Shown: piece after piece, positions 6,882 through 14,385 of the stretch
How the letters are laid out: each line of letters begins with the position of its first letter
How positions within the stretch are numbered: the first letter of the stretch is position 1
NCBI RefSeq assembly: GCF_019104725.1
Contig: NZ_JAHRXF010000045.1
Coordinates: forward strand, 1 to 53,867
Direction of reading: 5' to 3'
Length of the DNA: 53,867 nucleotides
Source: Streptomyces corallincola
GTDB taxonomy: Bacteria > Actinomycetota > Actinomycetes > Streptomycetales > Streptomycetaceae
The notes under the pieces: model-generated
Databases searched by the model: none
What the model was told of the DNA's origin: nothing
The model's input: only the letters and a program-made list of their open reading frames with translations
Position numbers and translations under genes: made by a program

Positions 6882-7418
6882 TCAGTCGGCCAGTTTCTCC
6901 AAGTCCGCGTCCGCCCAGCGGGCACCCAGCCCGGTCAGCACCACGTGCCGTACCTCGTCCGAGGTGTCCCCGACCGCGCGGTGGATGACGACCTGGAGCC
7001 GGTCCTCGGTCAGTTCCTCGACCTTGCCCTCGCCCCACTCCACGACCACCACCGACTCGGGCAGCGACACGTCGAGATCGAGGTCCTCCATCTCGTCGAG
7101 CCCACCGCCGAGGCGGTACGCGTCCACGTGCACCAGCGGCGGACCGTCCCCGAGGGAGGGGTGAACGCGGGCGATCACGAAGGTGGGCGAGGTGACCGCG
7201 CCCCGCACGCCGAGCCCTTCGCCGAGTCCTCGGGTCAGCGTCGTCTTGCCCGCGCCCAGCTCGCCGCTGAGCATCACGAGGTCGCCCGCGCGGACGATCC
7301 CGGCGAGCCTGAGACCGAGGTCCCGCATCCGCTCGGGGGAGGTGACGGTCAGCCGGGTCTCAGCGGGAGCGTGCGGTGCCGCCGGCGCTTCCGGCGCTGC
7401 TGCTTCGTCCATAGCCAC
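6882..7418 (-). CDS. tsaE: tRNA threonylcarbamoyladenosine biosynthesis ATPase TsaE
   Basis: TsaE is the P-loop ATPase that drives turnover of the TsaBD complex. The 178-residue protein has an Ala/Pro-rich N-terminal tail, then Walker A SGELGAGKTTLTRGLGEGLG, the TsaE signature VTSPTFVIARVH, HVDAYRLGG and VVVVEWGEGKVEEL. It may start at GTG 7418 or at ATG 7412. In both cases it overlaps the 3' end of the hydrolase gene by more than 50 nt, so its ribosome entry site lies inside that coding region. Confidence 0.95.
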   Translation of the reverse strand: MAMDEAAAPEAPAAPHAPAETRLTVTSPERMRDLGLRLAGIVRAGDLVMLSGELGAGKTTLTRGLGEGLGVRGAVTSPTFVIARVHPSLGDGPPLVHVDAYRLGGGLDEMEDLDLDVSLPESVVVVEWGEGKVEELTEDRLQVVIHRAVGDTSDEVRHVVLTGLGARWADADLEKLAD

Positions 7419-8640
7419 TTACCGTAGCCCCTGCGGGCACGGCTCCCGCGCGGGTGAGCAGGTCGGCGAGGCGGTCGGTGACCACCTCCGGGTGCTCCAG
7501 CATCACCAGGTGCCCGGCGTCCGGGACCAGCACCAGCTCCGCCTCCGGCAGCAGATCCGCGATGGCCTCGCTGTGCTCGCTCGGGGTGACGAGGTCGCGC
7601 ACCCCGGCCAGCACCAGCACCGGGAAGTCCCGGAAGCAGGCGAGCGCGCCGGTCTTCTCGTGGTCGGTGAACGCCGGGTAGAACTCCGCGACCACGTCGA
7701 TCGGCGTGGACTCGATCATCCGCTCCGCGAACCGCTCCACCGCCGGGTCCACATCGCGGGACGCGAACGAGTACCGCTTGATCACCCCGGCGAACAGGTC
7801 GGCCGTCGCCCGGCGTCCCTTCTCCACCAGCTCCGCCTGCTGCCCCAGCGCCTTCAGCACGCCCGGCAGCACCCGGCGCACCGCGTTCACCCCGGCGACC
7901 GGCAGACCGAAGTTGACCTCACCGAGCCGCCCGGAGGACGTGCCGACGAACGCCGTCGCCACCACCCGGTCCCGGATCAGCTCCGGGAACTCGGCGGCCA
8001 GCGCCATCACCGTCATCCCGCCCATCGAGTGCCCGACCAGCACCACCGGGCCGTCCGGCACCGCCGCGTCCAGCACGGCCTTGAGGTCACGGCCCAACTG
8101 GTCGATGGTGAGCGGACTTCCGTCCCTGCTCTGTGCCACCCCGCGGGCCGACCGGCCGTGACTGCGCTGGTCCCAGTGCACGGTCCGGACGACACCGCGC
8201 AGCGCGGCGCGCTGGAAGTGCCAGGAGTCCTGGTTGAGGCAGTAGCCGTGGCAGAAGACGACGGTGACCGGGGCGGGTGCCTTGCGGCCGAAGAGGCGGC
8301 GGCGGCGCGGGGCGACACCCGGACCGGGGTCCGGCTCCACGTCGTCCACCTCGTAGTACAGCTCCGTGCCGTCGTCCGAGACCGCCCTGCCCGGCGTACC
8401 CCGCAGGGTGCCGTACGGGCCCGTCGAGTCCAGGGCGAGCCGGGCGCGGCGGCGCATTCCGCGCCCCACGGTCATCCGCTCGACGGCCACCCCGGCCGCC
8501 GCACCGGCGGCGAGCACACCTATCGCGGCACCGGCGATACCGGTCGCCCGGCGCCAGCTCCCGCTCGCGTCGGCGGCCGAGACGGCTTCGGCCACCGAGG
8601 CGACCGCACCGGCGACGGCCTCCGCACTGCTCTCGCTCAC
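7360..8640 (-). CDS. Alpha/beta hydrolase with N-terminal membrane anchor
   Basis: The start is GTG 8640 with AAGGAG 6 nt upstream; the open frame runs higher but lacks support. The 426-residue product begins with an acidic helix, then an Ala/Gly-rich hydrophobic segment (about 35-55, TGIAGAAIGVLAAGAAAGVAV) that should anchor it in the membrane. A classical alpha/beta hydrolase domain follows: VTVVFCHGYCLNQDSWHFQ (oxyanion region), VHWDQRSHGRS, the nucleophile elbow GHSMGGM, an Asp in GVRDLVTP and the catalytic His in DAGHLVMLE. The substrate is unknown. It lies between alr and tsaE in a probable operon. Confidence 0.9.
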   Translation of the reverse strand: MSESSAEAVAGAVASVAEAVSAADASGSWRRATGIAGAAIGVLAAGAAAGVAVERMTVGRGMRRRARLALDSTGPYGTLRGTPGRAVSDDGTELYYEVDDVEPDPGPGVAPRRRRLFGRKAPAPVTVVFCHGYCLNQDSWHFQRAALRGVVRTVHWDQRSHGRSARGVAQSRDGSPLTIDQLGRDLKAVLDAAVPDGPVVLVGHSMGGMTVMALAAEFPELIRDRVVATAFVGTSSGRLGEVNFGLPVAGVNAVRRVLPGVLKALGQQAELVEKGRRATADLFAGVIKRYSFASRDVDPAVERFAERMIESTPIDVVAEFYPAFTDHEKTGALACFRDFPVLVLAGVRDLVTPSEHSEAIADLLPEAELVLVPDAGHLVMLEHPEVVTDRLADLLTRAGAVPAGATVSGYGRSSSAGSAGGTARSR

Positions 8641-8835
8641 GTACCGCTCCTTGTCGCCGCATCGCCGTGTCGCTCTGTCGCCGTGTCGCCGTCTCGCGCC
8701 GTGTCGGACCGGCGGGGGCTGCCGGGAAGGGTGCCCGAAGTCCTCCGTGGGGGCAATGGGTGGTGCTGGTGTGACGCGTGTCGCCGGTCGGCGCCCGTCC
8801 AATCCGGTCGGCGGGCCGTCCGGCTCACGGACGGG

Positions 8836-10044
8836 TTACCCGCCGGTGCCCGCGTTCACCTCGGCGTCCCCGCCCGCGTGGACGCGGGGTGCCGCGTCCA
8901 GATGCACGCGGGGCACGCGCGTACCGATCCGGGTCACGATCTCGTACGCGATCGTGCCGCACGCCTGCGCCCAGTCCTCGGCGGTGGGTTCGCCCTCGTC
9001 ACCGGGGCCGAACAGCACCGCCCGCGCGCCCGCCTCGGGTTCGTCGCCGCCGAGGTCCACGACGAACTGGTCCATCGCCACCCGCCCGGCCGCCGTACGC
9101 CACTTGCCCTGGATCAGCACCGGCCCGGTGCCGGAGGCGTGCCGGGGGATGCCGTCCGCGTACCCGACGGGGACCAGGCCGAGGGTGGTCGGGCCCGGAG
9201 TGACGTAGTGGTGGCCGTAACTGACACCGTGTCCGCCGGGTACGTGCTTGACCAGGGCCAGGGAGGCGCTGAGCGTCATCACCGGGCGCAGTCCGAGGTC
9301 GGCGGGGGTGCCGATCTCGGGGCTGGGCGAGATGCCGTACAACGCGATCCCGGTGCGCACCAGATCGAAGTGCGCCTCCGGAAGGGTGAGCGTGGCCGGG
9401 GAGTTGGCGATGTGCCGCACCTCGGGGCGCACACCCTGCTCCTCCGCGTACGCCACCATCTCCCGGAACCGGGTGAGCTGCGCGGCGATCGACGGGTGGC
9501 CCGGCTCGTCGGCACACGCGAAGTGTGACCAGAGTCCGGTGACCCGCAGCAGCCCGGCCTCCTCCGCGCGCAGCGCCTCGGCCACCAGCTCCGGCCAGTC
9601 CTCGGGCTGACAGCCGTTGCGGCCGAGGCCGGTGTCGGCCTTGAGCTGCACCCGCGCGGTCCGGCCCGCAGCACGGGCGGCCCCGGTGACCTCGCGCAGC
9701 GCCCACAGCGCGCTGACCGCGACGTCCACGTCCGCCTCGATCGCCTGCCGCCAGGGCCCGCCGGGCACCCACAGCCAGCAGAGCAGGCGCGTGTCCAGCC
9801 CGGCCGCGCGCAGCGCGAGCGCCTCCTCGGGCGTGGCGGTGCCCAGCCAGGTGGCGCCCGCCTCCACGGCGGCCCGCGCACAGGGCACCGCCCCGTGCCC
9901 GTACCCGTCCGACTTGACGACGGCCATCAGGGCAGCACCACCCGCACGGGCCCGCAACGCCCGCACGTTGGCCCGCAGGGCCCCCAGATCGATCTCGGCC
10001 CGCGCCCGCAGAGTCGCGGTAGACACCGCTGCTGTCTCACTCAT
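8836..10044 (-). CDS. alr: Alanine racemase
   Basis: This PLP-dependent enzyme makes D-alanine for peptidoglycan. The 402-residue sequence shows the PLP lysine (K44) in AVVKSDGYGHGAVP, the barrel motifs KADTGLGRNG and WSHFACAD, and the second catalytic base tyrosine in GVSYGHHYVT, followed by PVGYADGIPR. Its ATG (10044) overlaps the stop of the upstream permease as ATGA. A 195-bp gap (8641-8835) before the hydrolase contains short TCGCCGTGTCGC-type repeats and no gene. Confidence 0.97.
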   Translation of the reverse strand: MSETAAVSTATLRARAEIDLGALRANVRALRARAGGAALMAVVKSDGYGHGAVPCARAAVEAGATWLGTATPEEALALRAAGLDTRLLCWLWVPGGPWRQAIEADVDVAVSALWALREVTGAARAAGRTARVQLKADTGLGRNGCQPEDWPELVAEALRAEEAGLLRVTGLWSHFACADEPGHPSIAAQLTRFREMVAYAEEQGVRPEVRHIANSPATLTLPEAHFDLVRTGIALYGISPSPEIGTPADLGLRPVMTLSASLALVKHVPGGHGVSYGHHYVTPGPTTLGLVPVGYADGIPRHASGTGPVLIQGKWRTAAGRVAMDQFVVDLGGDEPEAGARAVLFGPGDEGEPTAEDWAQACGTIAYEIVTRIGTRVPRVHLDAAPRVHAGGDAEVNAGTGG

Positions 10045-12146
10045 GACCCCTCCAGTGTCTCATCGGGCGGGCGCGCGGCCGGGTTGCGGTGGTGCGGGGT
10101 GATTTGGGGTGGCGTGGGGGGCAGGCGGAGGAGGTGGCGGCCGTGATGCGGGGCGGGACGGGGTGCGGGTGCGGGTGCCTGAACGGGTACGGGTACGTGA
10201 TCATCCCCGCTCCGCTCGGCACTCCCGGTTTCCTCCGCGACCGGTGCCACCTCCCCGTTCCCGAACACCAGGAACCGGAACAGATTGCCCACCGGGCTGC
10301 CCTCGCTCCAGCTGAAGTAGGCGTGCGGCACGCTCCCGGTGCGGTCGCGCAGGGCCAGCAGGATGGCCGCGATGGTGTTCGGCACCGTGGGACCGGAGGC
10401 GCGCAGCCGCATCACCCCCTGCTCCTCGTCGCCCCGGACCTTCACCTCCGTGGTGAACTCGGAGGAGTCGCGCACCCGTACCTCCAGGAACAGCACCGGG
10501 CCGCCCTCGGGGAGATGGCTGTGCGCCCGGCGCTCGTACTCCTCGGCGCGGTCGCGCGGGCCGCCGTGCACGCGGGGCTCGTCCGCGATCACACGAAGCG
10601 GCCCGTCGTGGCCCGCCCGTGCGAGCAGTCGCTCGGCGCTGTCGTCGAACACGACCTCGGCGGCCCGCAGTTCGAAGGCGCGGTGCGCCCGCGAGCCGAA
10701 CGAGGTGAGCAGGATGGCCGTGATGAAGATGAGCGCGATCTTGATGCCGTCGGGGCGCTCGATCACATTCACGACCAGGGTGTACGCGAAGACACCGGTG
10801 ATCGTGCCGAAGCCGAGGGCCGCCGCGCGGCGCCCGCGCCGGTGTGCGGAGACGGTCGAGGCGAACGCTGCGGACAGCATCAGCACCAGCACACCGGTGG
10901 CGTAGGCGCCGCTCTGCGCGTCCACGCTGGCGTGGAACCACAGGGTGATCAGCACGGCGGTCGTCAGGAAGACCAGCACCATCGGGCGGACCGCGCGGGT
11001 CCACTCCGGGGCCATGCCGTAGCGCGGGAGATAGCGGGGGACGAGGTTGAGCAGTCCGGCCATCGCGGAGGCGCCCGCGAACCAGAGGATCGTGATGGTG
11101 GACAGGTCGTAGACCGAGCCGAAGATCCCGCCCAGTTCCTGGTGCGCGAGGTAGGAGAGCGCGCGTCCGTTGGCGGGGCCGCCGGTGCGGAAATCGGACT
11201 GGGGGATGAGGATCGTGGTGGCCAGGCTGGACAGCAGCAGGAAGCAGCTCATGATCAGCGCGGCCGTGGTGAGGAGTCTGCGGGCGCCCCGAATGCGCCC
11301 GGCGGGTTCCTCCCAGGTGTCGGAGGCGTCGCCCTTGATCTGCGGCATGACGGCCACGCCGGTCTCGAAACCGGACATGCCGAGCGCGAGCTTCGGGAAC
11401 ACCAGCAGGGCCACCCCGACCATCGCCAGCGGGGAGGAGTGCTGGGTGGTCAGCGCCCCCGTCCAGTCGGTGATCTTCACCGGGTGCGCGAAGACCTCGT
11501 AGGCGGAGACCGCGAGGACCACCAGATTGAGCGAGAGGTAGACGGCGACCAGGATGAGGGCGATGCCGATGGCCTCGCGGAAGCCCTTGAGGAATACCGC
11601 GCCGAGCAGGGCGACGAGGGCCAGGGTGATCCAGGTGTTCTCGCCGTGCGCCCACTGCGGGGCGAGGGGGTTCTCGGAGACGTGCGCCGCCGCGTCGGCC
11701 GCCGACAGGGTGATCGTGATCATGAAGTCCGTGGCGGCGAAGCCCAGCAGCACCAGGACCAGCAGCTTCCCCGACCACCAGGACAGCAGCCGCTCCAGCA
11801 TGGCGATCGACCCCTCGCCGTGCGGGCTCTCGTGCGCCACCCTGCGGTACACCGGCAGCGCGCCCAGCAGGGTCAGCGCCACCAGCACCAGCGTGGCCAG
11901 CGGCGACAGCAGCCCGGCGGCGAGCGCGGCGATGCCGGGCTGGTAGCCGAGCGTGGAGAAGTAGTCCACACCGGTCAGGCACATCACCCGCCACCACGGG
12001 TGGCCCTCCTGGTCCGGACGCGGGGTCCGGTGCGGGCCGGGATGGCGGGCCGTCTGCTCACTGAGCCCCTCCAGCAGCCACGCCCGCAGGCGGGACCGCG
12101 CGGCGGACGGATCGGCGCCCGGTCTGGGCACGGCGGAGCTGGTCAT
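10041..12146 (-). CDS. APC-superfamily permease with cytoplasmic C-terminal domain
   Basis: The start is ATG 12146 with AGGAGG 9 nt upstream, giving 701 residues. A polar N-terminus of about 60 residues precedes the unusual opening TGVDYFSTLGYQPGIAALAAG and 11-12 hydrophobic helices over roughly 65-510. A cytoplasmic domain of about 150 residues follows (LPEGGPVLFLEVRVRDSSEF, VPNTIAAILLALRDRTG) and then a Pro/His-rich tail. Length and topology fit amino-acid or potassium transporters of the APC superfamily; the substrate cannot be read. Its ATGA overlap with alr makes co-translation likely and might hint at alanine or another cell-wall-related solute, but that is speculation. Confidence 0.88.
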   Translation of the reverse strand: MTSSAVPRPGADPSAARSRLRAWLLEGLSEQTARHPGPHRTPRPDQEGHPWWRVMCLTGVDYFSTLGYQPGIAALAAGLLSPLATLVLVALTLLGALPVYRRVAHESPHGEGSIAMLERLLSWWSGKLLVLVLLGFAATDFMITITLSAADAAAHVSENPLAPQWAHGENTWITLALVALLGAVFLKGFREAIGIALILVAVYLSLNLVVLAVSAYEVFAHPVKITDWTGALTTQHSSPLAMVGVALLVFPKLALGMSGFETGVAVMPQIKGDASDTWEEPAGRIRGARRLLTTAALIMSCFLLLSSLATTILIPQSDFRTGGPANGRALSYLAHQELGGIFGSVYDLSTITILWFAGASAMAGLLNLVPRYLPRYGMAPEWTRAVRPMVLVFLTTAVLITLWFHASVDAQSGAYATGVLVLMLSAAFASTVSAHRRGRRAAALGFGTITGVFAYTLVVNVIERPDGIKIALIFITAILLTSFGSRAHRAFELRAAEVVFDDSAERLLARAGHDGPLRVIADEPRVHGGPRDRAEEYERRAHSHLPEGGPVLFLEVRVRDSSEFTTEVKVRGDEEQGVMRLRASGPTVPNTIAAILLALRDRTGSVPHAYFSWSEGSPVGNLFRFLVFGNGEVAPVAEETGSAERSGDDHVPVPVQAPAPAPRPAPHHGRHLLRLPPTPPQITPHHRNPAARPPDETLEGS

Positions 12147-12273
12147 ACGGGCGGGCCTCCTGGCGGGCGGGCGTCCGGCGACGGGCACGTCCCGTGGCAC
12201 GGGGACTCTGTACCCCGCATGCGTACACCCACCGCCGCCGGTCGCCCCGGTACGGCTCGCATAGGCTGACCGG

Positions 12274-12900
12274 ATGCAGGACGAGTACCGCACAGTGGCC
12301 CGTGCGGGCGTGCACGAGACCGAGGTCAACCGCTCGCGCTTCCTGTGCGCCCTCGCTCCGGCGGCCACCGAGCAGGAGGCGCGGGACTTCGTCGCCGCCG
12401 TCCGCAAGGAGCACCCCGACGCCTCCCACAACTGCTGGGCGTACGTCATCGGCGCCGACGCCTCCGTCCAGAAGGCCAGCGACGACGGCGAACCCGGCGG
12501 CACCGCCGGAGTCCCCATGCTCCAGATGCTGCTGCGCCGCGAGATGCGCTACGTCGTCGCCGTCGTCACCCGCTACTACGGCGGCGTCAAACTCGGCGCC
12601 GGTGGCCTGATCCGCGCCTACGGCGGAGCGGTCGGCGAGGCCGTGGACACCCTCGGCACCCTCACCCGCCGCCGCTTCCGCCTCGCCACCCTCACCGTGG
12701 ACCACCAGCGCGCCGGGCGGCTCCAGAACGACCTGCGCACCACCGGTCGTACCGTCCGTGCCGTTCACTACGGCGAGGCGGTCACCATCGAGATCGGGCT
12801 CCCCGAGGCCGACCTCGCCCCCTTCCGCGCCTGGCTCGCGGACGCGACGGCGGGGACGGCGGGGTTCGAGGCGGGCGGGGAGGACTACGGGGACGTGTGA
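12274..12900 (+). CDS. YigZ/IMPACT family protein
   Basis: The 208-residue protein begins at ATG 12274. It carries the UPF0029 (IMPACT N-terminal) domain: SRFLCALAPAATEQEARDFV, HNCWAYVIG, SDDGEPGGTAGVPML and VVTRYYGGVKLGAGGLIRAYG. A C-terminal DUF1949-like domain ends in an Asp/Glu/Gly-rich tail. The biochemical role is unsettled; IMPACT proteins in eukaryotes act on the translation-control kinase pathway. It is divergent from the permease gene. The 127-bp gap holds an imperfect palindrome (TGTAC at 12209, GTACA ending 12227) that could be an operator. Confidence 0.92.
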   Translation: MQDEYRTVARAGVHETEVNRSRFLCALAPAATEQEARDFVAAVRKEHPDASHNCWAYVIGADASVQKASDDGEPGGTAGVPMLQMLLRREMRYVVAVVTRYYGGVKLGAGGLIRAYGGAVGEAVDTLGTLTRRRFRLATLTVDHQRAGRLQNDLRTTGRTVRAVHYGEAVTIEIGLPEADLAPFRAWLADATAGTAGFEAGGEDYGDV

Positions 12901-13221
12901 GGCGTGCCGGGGTGAGATGTGTCGGGGGAGGCGTGCACCACGGGGGCGTGTGGGGCGTGTCCGAAGCGTGGCTGTGTGAGGCGTGGCCGTGTGAGTCGTA
13001 GCGGTGTGAGGCGTGCCCATGAGGTGCGGCCGTGAGGTGCGGCCGTGTGGCATTCATCGCATAAACGGACAGGGTGCCTGCGCTGAGCCGCCGTTCCCCG
13101 AGATCCGTGCCCGTCCGGAGATCCGGAGGCATTAGCGTGGTGGCTGTTCTGCGCGTGCCTGGCCGGGTTCGTGCTGGTTCTTGAGGGCGGATGGAGCAGT
13201 CGTGCGGGCCGGAGCGGTTTC
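12901..13221. repeat. Intergenic stretch with degenerate GTG/GCGTG repeats
   Basis: Between yigZ and sbcD there are about 320 bp without a convincing gene. Positions 12901-13050 consist of loosely repeated GTGAGGCGTG and GGCCGTG units. A less GC-rich patch (13051-13075, containing CATTCATCGCATAAACGG) may hold the sbcD promoter, but I see no good -35/-10 pair. Open frames across it are composition artefacts. Confidence 0.4.
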
Positions 13222-14385
13222 TTGAGAGTGCTGCACACGTCGGACTGGCACCTCGGCCGGTCCTTCCACCGCGTGAACATGCTCGGTGCGCAGGGCGAGT
13301 TCATCGCCCGGCTGGTCGAGACCGTCCGCGCGCGCGAGGTGGACGCCGTGGTCGTCTCGGGGGACGTGTACGACCGCGCCGTACCCCCGCTGGCAGCCGT
13401 GGAACTCTTCGACGACGCCCTGCACCGGCTGGCCGCGCTGGGCGTGCCCACCGTGATGATCTCCGGGAACCACGACTCCGCGCGCCGCCTCGGTGTCGGC
13501 GCGGGGCTGATCGGCCGCGCCGGAATCCACCTGCGCACCGAACCCTCCGCCGCCGGTACGCCCGTCGTACTGGCCGACGCGCACGGCGATGTCGCCTTCT
13601 ACGGCCTGCCCTACCTCGAACCCGCACTGGTGAAGGACGAGTTCGGGGTGGACCGGGCCGGGCACGAGGCCGTGCTCGCCGCCGCGATGGACCGGGTCCG
13701 CGCCGACCTCGCGGCCCGCCCCGCCGGAACCCGCTCCGTCGTCCTCGCGCACGCCTTCGTCACCGGCGGCCGGGCCAGCGACAGCGAACGGGACATCACC
13801 GTGGGCGGAGTCGCCGCCGTACCCGCCGAGGTCTTCGACGGCGTGGACTACGTCGCCCTCGGCCACCTGCACGGCTGCCAGACCATCACCGGGCGCGTCC
13901 GCTACTCCGGCTCCCCGCTCGCCTACTCCTTCTCCGAGGCCGACCACCGCAAGAGCATGTGGCTGATCGACCTCGGCGCCGACGGCTCGGTCACCGCCGA
14001 ACGCCTCGACTGCCCCCGGCCCCGGCCGCTCGCCCGGCTCCGGGGCACCCTGGACGGCCTGCTCGCGGACCCCGCGCTCGACGTGCACGAGGACGCCTGG
14101 GTCGAGGCCACCCTCACCGACCCGGTCCGGCCCGCCGACCCGATGGCACGGCTCGCCGAACGCTTCCCGCACACCCTCAGCCTCGTCTTCGACCCCGACC
14201 GCGGCCCCGACGAACCCGGCGTCAGCTACGCCCGCCGCCTCTCCGGCCGCAGCGACCAGCAGATCGCGGAGGACTTCGTCGCCCACGTCCGCGGCAGCGG
14301 CCCCGACGAACGGGAGACGGCCGTGCTCCGCGACGCCTTCGACGCCGTACGCGCCGACGACACCGCGCGGGAGGTGGCCCGGTGA
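13222..14385 (+). CDS. sbcD: Exonuclease SbcCD, nuclease subunit SbcD (Mre11-like)
   Basis: Mre11-type phosphoesterase that cleaves DNA hairpins and protein-blocked ends with SbcC. The Mn-binding motifs are clear: VLHTSDWHLGRSF (DxH), VVVSGDVYDRAVPP (GDxxD), MISGNHDSARR (GNHD), LAHAFVTG and VALGHLHGCQ (GHxH). The conserved domain begins at once after TTG 13222, which follows GGAGCGG; GTG 13228 is an alternative, and the upstream open frame looks non-coding. The product is about 387 residues, usual for the family. The last codon overlaps sbcC as GTGA. Confidence 0.95.
   Translation: MRVLHTSDWHLGRSFHRVNMLGAQGEFIARLVETVRAREVDAVVVSGDVYDRAVPPLAAVELFDDALHRLAALGVPTVMISGNHDSARRLGVGAGLIGRAGIHLRTEPSAAGTPVVLADAHGDVAFYGLPYLEPALVKDEFGVDRAGHEAVLAAAMDRVRADLAARPAGTRSVVLAHAFVTGGRASDSERDITVGGVAAVPAEVFDGVDYVALGHLHGCQTITGRVRYSGSPLAYSFSEADHRKSMWLIDLGADGSVTAERLDCPRPRPLARLRGTLDGLLADPALDVHEDAWVEATLTDPVRPADPMARLAERFPHTLSLVFDPDRGPDEPGVSYARRLSGRSDQQIAEDFVAHVRGSGPDERETAVLRDAFDAVRADDTAREVAR

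Noticed and set aside
7183..9528. 781-codon plus-strand open frame across the hydrolase and alr genes
   Set aside because: Arg/His/Pro/Gly-rich composition is typical of a shadow frame. The opposite strand encodes clear alpha/beta hydrolase and alanine racemase.
10089..12269. 726-codon plus-strand open frame opposite the APC permease
   Set aside because: Repetitive Gly/Arg/Gln/His composition without any fold signal; the minus strand encodes a normal multi-helix permease.
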